DNA of 56,175 nucleotides, from positions 1 to 56,175 of the forward strand of contig JBQTIR010000019.1 in assembly GCA_052387905.1 (NCBI GenBank). Reading direction: 5' to 3'. The position numbers were made by a program, and so were the translations under genes. This DNA comes from JBQTII01 sp052387905. Its GTDB lineage: Bacteria > Actinomycetota > Actinomycetes > Sporichthyales > Sporichthyaceae. Below are positions 16,443-24,328 of this stretch, piece after piece. A model generated the notes under the pieces. That model ran no database searches. It was not told where the DNA came from and saw only the letters and a program-made list of their open reading frames with translations. Each line of letters opens with the position of its first letter. Position 1 is the stretch's first letter.

Positions 16443-17030
16443 GTGTTCACCCGACGTGAGAAGAGCTCGGCCGCCGCCGCCGAGGAACTGACGCCCGTCT
16501 CCGTGCGCAAGGAGGCGACGTCGCAGGCCCCCAAGGGCCGCCCGACGCCCAAGCGCAGCCAGGCCGAGCAGGAGCGCAAGGACCGGATTCGCCCGCCGCG
16601 GGACACCAGAGCCGCCGCGAAGGCCACCCGGGCGCGCCGCGCAGCCGAGCGTAAGAGCATGCGTGAGGCCATGGTCAACGGCGATGAGCGCTACCTGCCG
16701 GGCCGCGATCAGGGTCCAGTGCGCCGCTACGTCCGCGACTTCGTCGACTCCCGCATCTCGGCGGCGGAATTCTTCCTGCCTGGCGCGCTGCTCATCCTGG
16801 TGCTGCTCGTGGCGGGGGTCGGCGATCTGGGCAGCTACATCTGGTCGGTGATGGTCGTCGTCATCGCGTTCGACTCGATGTTCTTCACCACCAAAATGCG
16901 CCGGGACATCCGCCGGCGCTTCCCCGACGAGCGCCGCCGCGGGGCCATCGCCTACGCCTTGCTGCGCTCGATGACCTGGCGCTCGCTGCGCACCCCCAAG
17001 CCGCGCCTGGCCCGGGGCCAGAAGCCCTGA
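16443..17030 (+). CDS. DUF3043 membrane protein
   Basis: 195 residues from the GTG at 16443. A long basic, charged N-terminus (about residues 1-90, rich in Arg, Lys, Ala and Glu) leads to the family-typical RYVRDFVDSRISAAEFFLPGALLILVLL, two membrane helices (about 112-155) and a basic tail (RRDIRRRFPDERRRGAIAYALLRSMTWRSLR). DUF3043 proteins are actinobacterial and of unknown function; they are often encoded in this same region. The open frame runs further upstream across pspA, which is noise. GTG is chosen from the conserved VFTRRE start and the upstream TAAGCT. Confidence 0.85.
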   Translation: MFTRREKSSAAAAEELTPVSVRKEATSQAPKGRPTPKRSQAEQERKDRIRPPRDTRAAAKATRARRAAERKSMREAMVNGDERYLPGRDQGPVRRYVRDFVDSRISAAEFFLPGALLILVLLVAGVGDLGSYIWSVMVVVIAFDSMFFTTKMRRDIRRRFPDERRRGAIAYALLRSMTWRSLRTPKPRLARGQKP

Positions 17031-17057
17031 CGTCCCCGACCGGTCGGATCGGCGCGG

Positions 17058-17267
17058 CTACTGGGCGGGATGCAGGGACATCGGGCCGTAGACCTTGGTG
17101 GTGCCTTCCAGCAGGGTGACCGCGTCGACACCCTGTCCCACCAGCTCACGCCAGATCTCCCCGATCCAGCTCTCCGCGTCGGCCTGGGTGGGGAATTGCG
17201 GGATCGACCCGGCCACCGGGATGACCTCGCTGCCGTCGGACTTCTCGTACCGCCAGCTCCACGCCAT
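17058..17267 (-). CDS. Conserved small actinobacterial protein
   Basis: 69 residues, MAWSWRYEKSDGSEVIPV through FPTQADAESWIGEIWRELVGQGVDAVTLLEGTTKVYGPMSLHP. Similar short proteins starting MAWSWRYEK are common in actinobacteria, often beside DUF3043, and no function is known. The ATG at 17267 is preferred to the in-frame ATG at 17306 because GGGGAG lies seven bases before it, while 17306 has no Shine-Dalgarno. Small, soluble and acidic, with no membrane segment. Confidence 0.72.
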   Translation of the reverse strand: MAWSWRYEKSDGSEVIPVAGSIPQFPTQADAESWIGEIWRELVGQGVDAVTLLEGTTKVYGPMSLHPAQ

Positions 17268-17326
17268 CTCGTCGCTCCCCGCCTCTGGTTCCGTCGCGTT
17301 CGTCATCGTGAGGCAGGCTAACGTCC

Positions 17327-17920
17327 ATGGCCTCCCTCGGACCCGCGCGCCGCGTGCTTGTGCTCGGTGGGGCGCGCTCGGGTAAGTCCGCCGCCGCCGA
17401 GGCGATGGCGGAGCGGGCGGCCGCGGGCGGCGCGGTGACGTATGTCGCGACCGCGGCCGAGCGCACCGACGATCCGGAGTGGGCGGCGCGGATCGCGCTG
17501 CACCGCGACCGACGCCCGCCGAGTTGGACGACGGTGGAGACCGCGGAGCTCGTCGCGCCGTTGACCGGCGCCGGCGTCGTGCTCATCGACTGCCTCGCGC
17601 TGTGGCTGACCCGGACGATGGATGACTGTGGCGCCTGGGACGAGGTTGCCTGGGATTCCGGACTCGCCCGGAGCGCCCTGGGCGAACGCACCGACGCTCT
17701 GCTGGCGGCGTGGTCGCAGGCTCCGGGCACGGTGTTCGCGGTCAGCAACGAGGTCGGGCTGGGCGTCGTGCCGGCGCACCCGGCGGGGCGCCGCTTTCGC
17801 GACGAGTTGGGCCGACTCAACCAACGGTTGGCTGCCGTCGCCGACGAGGTGTACCTGGTGGTCGCCGGCCTCCTGCTCCCGTTGCACGATCCCTTAGGCT
17901 GCGCGCGCCATGACTGCTGA
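17327..17920 (+). CDS. cobU: Adenosylcobinamide kinase/adenosylcobinamide-phosphate guanylyltransferase
   Basis: 197 residues. It phosphorylates adenosylcobinamide and adds GMP, the first step of nucleotide-loop assembly. The Walker-A-like start VLVLGGARSGKSAAAEAMAE, the VTYVATAAERTDDPEW and RIALHRDRRPPSW segments, VLIDCLALWLTRTM (Walker B region) and VSNEVGLGVVPAHPAGRRFRDELGRLNQ are all classic CobU/CobP motifs. The active-site His (ALHRDRRP) is in place. It overlaps cobT by 11 bases and leads the cobU-cobT-cobS operon. No cobalamin riboswitch is visible in the short upstream gap. Confidence 0.94.
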   Translation: MASLGPARRVLVLGGARSGKSAAAEAMAERAAAGGAVTYVATAAERTDDPEWAARIALHRDRRPPSWTTVETAELVAPLTGAGVVLIDCLALWLTRTMDDCGAWDEVAWDSGLARSALGERTDALLAAWSQAPGTVFAVSNEVGLGVVPAHPAGRRFRDELGRLNQRLAAVADEVYLVVAGLLLPLHDPLGCARHDC

Positions 17921-18788
17921 CGAACTTGAGGCCCTTGCGGCCCGCATCACCTCGACCGACGAGGGCGCGCGCGCCGAGGCGGAGACCGCATTCGACAAGC
18001 TCGACGCCGGCGAACTCGGACGCCTGCGCCGGGCCGGCATGTGGTGGGCCGCGGTCACCGGTACCTGCCCACCGGCGCCGCCGCAGCGGTCGCGGATGTT
18101 CGTGTTCACTGACGACGGCCTGCTGCCGGCGAGCCTGGAACGGGTGGCCGGGGCCCTGAACCGACCGGTGCGGGCACAACGCGCGGACGCCGGATACGAC
18201 GACGTCGCGGTCGCACTGCAGGCCGGCGTCGACCTGGCCGAGTCCGAGGCCGACGGCGGGACCGATCTGCTGTTGCTGGCAGCGCCGCACGGCACCGCCG
18301 TGGTGCCGAGCGTCATCGTGATCGCCGCGATCACCGGTGCCGACGGACCGGCGATGGTGACCTCACGCGGCGTCGACGACGCGACCTGGATGACGCGGGT
18401 GGCCGCGGTGCGCGACGGCCTGCGCCGTAACCGCAAGGCCCCGGCCGACCCGCTGAGCCTGCTCGCCAGCGCCGGCGGTACCGAACTGGCGTACCTGACC
18501 GGACTGCTGCTCGGCGCAGCCGCGCGGCGCACCCCGGTGGTGATCGAGGGCCTCGCTCCGATCGCTGCAGCGCTGATCGCGCACCGGGTCAGCGCCGACG
18601 CCCTGGGCTGGTTGGTCCCGGCGCATGCCGACAGCGATCCGGCAGCCGCCGCTGCCTTCAAGCACCTTGATGTGTACTCGCTGCTGTCGCTCGGGCTCGA
18701 ACCCGGACAGGGCGTTGCGTCGGTGTTGTGCCTGCCGGTCCTCGAGGCTGCGGCGGCGCTGCTGGGCGGCGGCCCGGCGGACGGGTGA
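17910..18788 (+). CDS. cobT: CobT-like nicotinate-nucleotide--dimethylbenzimidazole phosphoribosyltransferase, divergent
   Basis: 292 residues, shorter than the usual 340-360. CobT activates the lower-ligand base as an alpha-ribazole phosphate. The second half follows the family: SAGGTELAYLTGLLLGAAARRTPVVIEGLAPIAAALIA, GWLVPAHADSDPAAAAAFKHLDVYSLLSLGL. The first about 150 residues are poorly conserved. In the C-terminal loop where S. enterica CobT has its catalytic Glu317 (in a GEG motif), this protein reads PGQG, so Glu appears replaced by Gln. Its operon position between cobU and cobS still argues for a cobalamin role. It overlaps cobU by 11 bases and cobS by four. Confidence 0.75.
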   Translation: MTADELEALAARITSTDEGARAEAETAFDKLDAGELGRLRRAGMWWAAVTGTCPPAPPQRSRMFVFTDDGLLPASLERVAGALNRPVRAQRADAGYDDVAVALQAGVDLAESEADGGTDLLLLAAPHGTAVVPSVIVIAAITGADGPAMVTSRGVDDATWMTRVAAVRDGLRRNRKAPADPLSLLASAGGTELAYLTGLLLGAAARRTPVVIEGLAPIAAALIAHRVSADALGWLVPAHADSDPAAAAAFKHLDVYSLLSLGLEPGQGVASVLCLPVLEAAAALLGGGPADG

Positions 18789-19570
18789 ATCACGGGCTGC
18801 GGTTGGGCGTGAGCCTGCTGACGATCGTTCCGGTGAGATCGGTGGCGGTGGATCGACGCACCGCCGGGGTGGCGATGTTGGCCGCACCCGTGATCGGGGC
18901 CGGCCTCGGGGCCGCGGCCGGGGCGCTGGCGTGGGTGGCCGGTGTCGGCGGGGTCGGACCACCGGTCGCCGCTGTGCTCTCGATCGGAGTGTTCGCGACG
19001 TTGACCCGTGGGCTGCACCTGGACGGGTTGGCTGACACCGCCGACGCCCTGGGATCCGGGACGGCGACGGCGGGCGCGAGCGGGCGCGAGCGGGCGCTCG
19101 CGGTGATGAAGGCCCCGGACATCGGTCCGTTCGGCGTGGTGACGCTGACCTTGGTGCTGCTCGCGCAGGTCGCCTCGGTGGCGTCGCTGATTGCGCACAG
19201 CCCCGATCACCACCTCGTCGCCGTGCTTGCGCTGGCCGGCGCGATCGGGCGGCTGCCCCTGGCCTGGGCCTGCCGGGCCGGGGCCCGGGCAGCTCGACCG
19301 CAGGGTCTCGGGGCGGTGGTCGCCGGATCGGTGGCCCGTAGCGCCGCGGGATTACTGACGGTCGCTCTGTTGGTGTCCGCGGCGCTGGTCGGGGCCGCGA
19401 CCGATATCGGGGTCACTCGCGCGCTGCTTGCCGTGCTGCTCGCGCTGGGCGGCGCCGCGGTGCTGCTACGCCGCTGCCGGGAGCGTTTCGGCGGGATCAC
19501 CGGGGACGTTCTCGGGGCTCTGGTCGAGACTGCCACGACCGTCGCACTGGTGGTGCTGGCCACCACCTGA
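18785..19570 (+). CDS. cobS: Adenosylcobinamide-GDP ribazoletransferase (cobalamin synthase)
   Basis: 261 residues from the GTG at 18785, which overlaps the cobT stop (GTGA). It is a polytopic membrane protein with about six to seven hydrophobic segments that joins adenosylcobinamide-GDP and alpha-ribazole to finish cobalamin. Signatures: N-terminal LLTIVPV, the metal-binding GLHLDGLADTADALG, MKAPDIGPFGV and GRLPLAWACRAG, and the C-terminal RFGGITGDVLGALVE. An in-frame upstream ATG inside cobT is ignored because family similarity begins at the GTG. Last gene of cobU-cobT-cobS. Confidence 0.94.
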   Translation: MNHGLRLGVSLLTIVPVRSVAVDRRTAGVAMLAAPVIGAGLGAAAGALAWVAGVGGVGPPVAAVLSIGVFATLTRGLHLDGLADTADALGSGTATAGASGRERALAVMKAPDIGPFGVVTLTLVLLAQVASVASLIAHSPDHHLVAVLALAGAIGRLPLAWACRAGARAARPQGLGAVVAGSVARSAAGLLTVALLVSAALVGAATDIGVTRALLAVLLALGGAAVLLRRCRERFGGITGDVLGALVETATTVALVVLATT

Positions 19571-19587
19571 CGCCCAGTCAGTCGCGG

Positions 19588-20721
19588 TCAGGTGCGCACG
19601 TGGGATTCGACGAACGGCGGGCGGACCACCCGGAAGCGTCCTGGCCGCCCACGGACGTCGACGACGACCTCGTCGCCGTCGGCCACCGACGCGGCCAACA
19701 GAGCGAGACCGATCCCGAGCTTGCGCGTCGGGGAAAACGTGCCGCTGGTGACCTCACCGAGGGTGTCCCCGGATTCCGAACGCACCGTCATGTGCGCGCG
19801 CGGGATCTCGCGGCCGAGGGCCTCGATCCCGACCAGCCGCCGCGTCCGCCCGGCTGCGCGCTCGGCGGCCAGAACCTCACGGCCCCAGAACGCGGGTTTT
19901 TCCCACCCGACCGCCCACCCCAGCCCGGCCTGGACCGGAGTGACCGCGAGGCTGATGTCCTGTCCGTGCAACGGATAGCCCATCTCGGTGCGCAGGGTGT
20001 CCCGGGCGCCGAGTCCACACGGGACGGCTCCGAATTCCTCCCCGGCAGCAAGCAGCGCGTCCCACAGGTCCACGGCCGCGGGCGAACCGGGAAGCAGCTC
20101 GAAGCCGGGCTCGCCGGTGTAGCCGCTGCGGCAGATGACGAGGGGGGCACCGCTCCACGTCGTGTCGAGAAAGCTCATGTAGTCCAGGCCATCGATCGGC
20201 ATCCCCAGCCGGGTCAGCAGCGCGTCGCTGCGCGGACCTTGCACCGCGATCACGGCGAGGTCGGTGTGCCGGTTGCAGACCTGCACCGCCCCGGGGGCGG
20301 CGGCGCTCAGACGCGCAGCGACCTCGGCGCAATTGGCCGCATTGGGCACGAGGAGCACGTCGCGCTCTGATCGCAGGTAGACGATCAGGTCGTCCACCAC
20401 TCCACCGGTGGCCTCGTCGCAGCACAGGCTGTACTGCGCCTGACCCGCCCCGATCCGGGAGAGCGCGTTGGTGAGGCAGCTGTCGACGAAGGCCGCGGCG
20501 CCGGCGCCGGTGACGGTGATCTTGCCCAGATGGGAGACGTCGAAGATCCCGACGCCGGTGCGCACGGCAGCGTGCTCCGCGACGACTCCCAGCTTGGCGC
20601 CCCGGTAGGTCGTGGCCCCGTAGTCGATCGGCATCTGGAACCCGCCGAAATCGGCCAGTTTGGCGCCCAGTTCGATGTGGCGGGCGTGCACCGGAGAGCG
20701 GAGCAGGTCGGCATCGGTCAT
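19588..20721 (-). CDS. gcvT: Aminomethyltransferase (glycine cleavage T protein)
   Basis: 377 residues. GcvT moves the aminomethyl group from lipoyl-GcvH to tetrahydrofolate, releasing ammonia. Family motifs: RSPVHARHIELGAKLADFGGFQMPIDY, VRTGVGIFDVSHLGKITVTG, LGVR-type folate contacts, CRSGYTGEPGFELL, GLGARDTLRTEMGYPLHGQDI and the C-terminal GEVTSGTFSPTRKLGIGLALL. It ends facing cobS with 17 bases between stops. gcvH and gcvP are not in this window. The gene stands near the lipoate genes, whose cofactor the glycine system needs. Likely leaderless: TAGGTT lies six bases before the ATG. Confidence 0.95.
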   Translation of the reverse strand: MTDADLLRSPVHARHIELGAKLADFGGFQMPIDYGATTYRGAKLGVVAEHAAVRTGVGIFDVSHLGKITVTGAGAAAFVDSCLTNALSRIGAGQAQYSLCCDEATGGVVDDLIVYLRSERDVLLVPNAANCAEVAARLSAAAPGAVQVCNRHTDLAVIAVQGPRSDALLTRLGMPIDGLDYMSFLDTTWSGAPLVICRSGYTGEPGFELLPGSPAAVDLWDALLAAGEEFGAVPCGLGARDTLRTEMGYPLHGQDISLAVTPVQAGLGWAVGWEKPAFWGREVLAAERAAGRTRRLVGIEALGREIPRAHMTVRSESGDTLGEVTSGTFSPTRKLGIGLALLAASVADGDEVVVDVRGRPGRFRVVRPPFVESHVRT

Positions 20722-20727
20722 GCCTGA

Positions 20728-20733
20728 AACCTA
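20728..20733 (-). promoter_or_regulatory. Probable -10 element (TAGGTT) for gcvT
   Basis: TAGGTT on the minus strand ends six bases before the gcvT ATG, with no Shine-Dalgarno between. A leaderless transcript is inferred. Confidence 0.4.
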
Positions 20734-20837
20734 GTGAGGTCCCGGCCCGAATCGATCACCGCCGTTAGCCTGTCCACCACGCGCCTCGCGCCTGCGAAAC
20801 AGCAACCGCAAAGTCAGCGCCCATTAAGGACCGCCCC

Positions 20838-22337
20838 GTGACCTCCCTCTCTCTGACCGACTCCACCCTTGCCGCATTGCGCGCCGACGTCCTCGTCGTC
20901 GGCGTCGCTGCCGGGCCCAAGGGTCTGATGCTGACGCCCGCGGCCAAGGAGGTCGACGCGGCGATGCCCGCGCGCCTGGTCACGGTCCTCGCTGCCATGG
21001 GTGCAACCGGCAAGGCCGAGGAGACCACCAAGTTGCCGGCGCCGCCCGGGTTCAAGGCCCCCCTCGTGCTCGTCGTCGGTCTGGGCGATGCCGCCGGTCG
21101 CGGTGGATACGACGCCGAGACGTTGCGCCGCGCGGCCGGTGCCGCCTCCCGGGCGGTGGCGGGAAAGGCCTCGGCGGCGCTCGCGTTGCCGTCCGCCACG
21201 GTGGCCGAGGTCGCCGCCGTCGCCGAAGGGGCTCTGCTCGGCGCGTACGCCTACCTGCGCTACCGGACCAACGGCTCCACCCCGCCGGCGCCGGTCGCGG
21301 CGCTGAGCCTGGTCACCGAACTCAAGGGCGACCGCGGCGCCAAGGCCGCGGCCAAGCGCGCGGAGATCCTCGCCGAGGCGATCGGCATCGCCCGCGACCT
21401 GATCAACACCCCGCCCTCGGACCTGCACCCGATCGAACTCGCCACGGCGGCCACCGCCGCGGCCGCCGGGACCGGTCTCACCGTCGACGTCATGGATGAA
21501 AAGACGCTGAAGAAGGGCGGCTACGGCGGCATCGTGGGCGTCGGTCAGGGTTCGGCCAACCCGCCGCGGCTGGTCAAGCTGACCTGGACCCACCCCAAGG
21601 CCAAGGCTCACCTCGCACTGGTCGGTAAGGGCGTCACCTTCGATTCGGGCGGCCTGTCCCTCAAGACCGCCGACGGCATGGTCACGATGAAGTGCGACAT
21701 GAGCGGGGCGGCCGCCGTCATCACCGCCGCGCGCGCGATCGCTCGGCTGAACCTGCCGGTCAATGTCACTGCGTGGGCGCCGATGGTGGAGAACATGCCC
21801 TCGGGCACCGCGATCCGGCCCTCGGATGTGCTGACCATGTACTCCGGCAAGACCGTCGAGGTGCTCAACACCGACGCCGAGGGCCGCCTGATCCTGGCCG
21901 ACGCGCTGGCTCGGGCCTGCGAGGACTCCCCCGACCTGCTCGTGGACGCCGCCACCTTGACCGGCGCGATCATGGTCGCCCTGGGCAGCCGGACCACGGG
22001 GATCATGAGCAACGACGACGACACCCGCGCGAAGGTGCACGCCCTCTCCGCCGAGGTCGGCGAGCTGATGTGGCCGATGCCGATGCCCCCCGAGCTGCGC
22101 ACCGGCCTGAAGTCCGCCGTCGCGGACATCGCCAACATCGGCGAGCGCTTCGGTGGCGCCCTGTCCGCGGGCCTGTTCCTCTCCGAGTTCGTCGCCGACG
22201 GGGTCCCCTGGGTCCACCTGGACATCGCCGGCCCGGCGTTCAACGAGGGCGAGCCCTTCGGCTACACCCCCAAGGGCGGCACCGGCGCCGCGGTCCGCAC
22301 CATGGTGCGCCTCGCCGAGGACCTCGCCGGGCGCTGA
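20838..22337 (+). CDS. pepA: Leucyl aminopeptidase (M17)
   Basis: 499 residues, full length for M17. It is a cytosolic, dinuclear-metal exopeptidase that removes N-terminal Leu and other residues. The C-terminal catalytic half shows LVGKGVTFDSGGLSLKTADGM (Lys and Asp ligands), KCDMSGAAAVI, APMVENMPSGTAIRPSDVL and the signature NTDAEGRLILADAL. The N-terminal half is the variable macro-like domain. GTG start with AAGGA upstream. It lies next to lpd and the E2 gene, as in Streptomyces. Confidence 0.96.
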   Translation: MTSLSLTDSTLAALRADVLVVGVAAGPKGLMLTPAAKEVDAAMPARLVTVLAAMGATGKAEETTKLPAPPGFKAPLVLVVGLGDAAGRGGYDAETLRRAAGAASRAVAGKASAALALPSATVAEVAAVAEGALLGAYAYLRYRTNGSTPPAPVAALSLVTELKGDRGAKAAAKRAEILAEAIGIARDLINTPPSDLHPIELATAATAAAAGTGLTVDVMDEKTLKKGGYGGIVGVGQGSANPPRLVKLTWTHPKAKAHLALVGKGVTFDSGGLSLKTADGMVTMKCDMSGAAAVITAARAIARLNLPVNVTAWAPMVENMPSGTAIRPSDVLTMYSGKTVEVLNTDAEGRLILADALARACEDSPDLLVDAATLTGAIMVALGSRTTGIMSNDDDTRAKVHALSAEVGELMWPMPMPPELRTGLKSAVADIANIGERFGGALSAGLFLSEFVADGVPWVHLDIAGPAFNEGEPFGYTPKGGTGAAVRTMVRLAEDLAGR

Positions 22338-22343
22338 GAGCTC

Positions 22344-22676
22344 CTACAGATACCTACCGGTCTCGCCCTCGGTGGAGCGGCGGGTGTCGTAGTCCCGCTT
22401 GCGCTGGGGGTAACCCACCAGGGCGGCGTCGTAGATCGGGATGCCGAGCTTGCCGCACAGCGAGCGGGCGGCCTCCGGGCTCGGGACGCGACGCCGCGTC
22501 CACTCCCCGTCGTAGGCAATGAGCATCACCGTCGGTTCGGTGACCGTGGTCTGGGGCTCGAGGTAGGCCTCGACACCGACGTGGGACTCGGCCCACTCCT
22601 TGAGGTGATCGCGCGCGACCAGGTCGGGACGCCGAACCTTGCCCGCTTTGTCCTTGCCGCGGCCGAACAATCCCAT
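22344..22676 (-). CDS. Conserved actinobacterial protein of unknown function
   Basis: 110 residues: MGLFGRGKDKAGKVRRPDLVARDHLKEW, a strand-rich middle with MLIAYDGEWTRRRVPSPEAA, and GIPIYDAALVGYPQRKRDYDTRR near the end. Proteins of this type are widespread in actinobacteria and are sometimes labelled oxidoreductase without evidence. No cofactor-binding motif is visible. The ATG has an excellent Shine-Dalgarno (GAGGAGG). It converges on pepA with six bases between stops. Confidence 0.75.
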   Translation of the reverse strand: MGLFGRGKDKAGKVRRPDLVARDHLKEWAESHVGVEAYLEPQTTVTEPTVMLIAYDGEWTRRRVPSPEAARSLCGKLGIPIYDAALVGYPQRKRDYDTRRSTEGETGRYL

Positions 22677-22861
22677 CCTCGCGCCTCCTCGCGACCGCCG
22701 GTCAAGACCCGGCTCCTTCCGGGCAGTATGCCGCCCGGACCCGCGGGGTAGGCGCTGATGCGCCCCCTCAACGTGACGGACCCCGCGTCCCCGGCCTCGG
22801 CACCGGCGCCGCTGCAGTGGAAAGATGACCGACGGGCACGTAGTCGAGCTAAGGAGTCCCG

Positions 22862-24256
22862 GTGTCAGAGCAGGGTGGCGGGCAGACGGAGTTCGATCTG
22901 GTCATTCTCGGCGGCGGCAGCGGCGGCTACGCCTGCGCGCTGCGCGCAGCTCAGCTCGGAATGAGCGTCGCGCTGATCGAAAAGGGCAAGCTCGGCGGTA
23001 CCTGTCTGCATCAGGGCTGCATCCCCACCAAGGCGCTGCTGCACGCCGCCGAGGTTGCCGATCTGGCCCGCGAGAGCGAACAGTTCGGCGTCAGGGCCAC
23101 CTTCGACGGCATCGACATGCCGGCGGTGAACGCCTACCGCGACGGCGTGATCGCCAAGCTGTACAAGGGCCTGCAGGGGCTGGTGAAGTCCCGCAAGATC
23201 ACGCTGATCGAGGCCGCGGGCACGCTGTCCGGGCCGACCAGCGTGGACGCCGGCGGCGTGCGCTACACCGGCAAGCACGTCGTGCTGGCGACGGGCTCGG
23301 TCCCCCGATCCATCCCCGGCCTGGAGATCGACGGCAACCGCGTCATCAGCTCCGACCACGCCCTGACCCTGGACTACGTCCCGCGCTCGGTCGCGATCCT
23401 GGGCGGCGGCGTCATCGGGGTCGAGTTCGCCAGCGTGTGGCGCTCCTTCGGCGCCGAGGTCACGATCATCGAGGGTCTGCCCCGCTTGGTACCCGCCGAG
23501 GACGAGGCCAACTCCAAGCTGCTTGAGCGTGCGTTCCGCAAGCGCAAGATCGCCTTCGAGACCGGCGCCAAGTTCACCGGCGTCGAGTACACCGACTCCG
23601 GCGTGCGCGTCACGACCGAGAACGGCAAGGTCATCGAGGCCGACCTGCTGCTGGTCGCGATCGGGCGCGGTCCGGTTTCGGCCAACCTCGGGTACGAGAG
23701 CGTCGGGGTTGAGATGGACCGGGGTTTCGTCAAGGTCGATGCCTTGTGCCAGACCAATGTCGCCACGATCTCCGCCGTCGGGGACCTGATCCCTACCCTG
23801 CAGTTGGCCCACGTCGGCTTCGCCGAGGGCATGCTCGTCGCCGAGCGTCTGGCCGGCCTGCCGGTCGCCGGAATCGACTACGACGGCGTCCCACGCGTCA
23901 CCTACTCCGAGCCCGAGGTCGCCTCGGTCGGCATCACCGAGGCCCAGGCCAAGGAGCGTTACGGCGACGATCAGGTCGAGGCGCTGTCCTACGACCTGGC
24001 CGGCAATGGCAAGTCTCAGATTCTCAAGACCGCCGGCGCGATCAAGCTGGTGCGCCGCAAGGACGGGCCAGTCGTCGGGGTCCACATCGTGGGCAGCCGC
24101 GCCGGTGAGCTGATTTCCGAAGCCCAGCTGATCTACAACTGGGAAGCCCTGCCCAGCGAGGTTGCCCAGCTCGTACACGCCCACCCGACCCAAGGTGAAG
24201 CACTCGGCGAGGCGCACCTGGCCCTGGCCGGAAAGCCTTTGCACGCCCACGGCTGA
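22862..24256 (+). CDS. lpd: Dihydrolipoyl dehydrogenase (E3)
   Basis: 464 residues. E3 reoxidises dihydrolipoyl groups of 2-oxoacid dehydrogenases and the glycine cleavage H protein, passing electrons through FAD to NAD. The N-terminal FAD fold (VILGGGSGGYACALRAAQLG), the redox-active disulfide in GGTCLHQGCIPTKALLH, the NAD fold (VAILGGGVIGVEFASVWRSFG), the second FAD motif around SAVGDLIP, and the C-terminal His-Glu pair (HAHPTQGEALGEAHL) are all present. GTG start with AAGGAG five bases upstream. It is followed after 72 bases by the E2 gene. Confidence 0.97.
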   Translation: MSEQGGGQTEFDLVILGGGSGGYACALRAAQLGMSVALIEKGKLGGTCLHQGCIPTKALLHAAEVADLARESEQFGVRATFDGIDMPAVNAYRDGVIAKLYKGLQGLVKSRKITLIEAAGTLSGPTSVDAGGVRYTGKHVVLATGSVPRSIPGLEIDGNRVISSDHALTLDYVPRSVAILGGGVIGVEFASVWRSFGAEVTIIEGLPRLVPAEDEANSKLLERAFRKRKIAFETGAKFTGVEYTDSGVRVTTENGKVIEADLLLVAIGRGPVSANLGYESVGVEMDRGFVKVDALCQTNVATISAVGDLIPTLQLAHVGFAEGMLVAERLAGLPVAGIDYDGVPRVTYSEPEVASVGITEAQAKERYGDDQVEALSYDLAGNGKSQILKTAGAIKLVRRKDGPVVGVHIVGSRAGELISEAQLIYNWEALPSEVAQLVHAHPTQGEALGEAHLALAGKPLHAHG

Positions 24257-24328
24257 CGGTTCGTCAGCCAGTTCTCCTGCACGTCCCGCCGCACCGCGCA
24301 ACGCCACCGCACTGAGGAGCCAGAAGCC

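Noticed and set aside
17300..17330. Cobalamin riboswitch before cobU
   Set aside because: Only about 60 bases separate the opposing small gene's start at 17267 from cobU and no conserved B12-box was seen.
22865..24307. 480-codon minus-strand frame opposite lpd, and similar long frames opposite pnkp (36048-38153), nadE (46591-48354), pepA (20814-22217) and glnE (42366-44051)
   Set aside because: All mirror the codons of well-supported genes in the opposite frame; no motifs, low-complexity composition and no ribosome sites.
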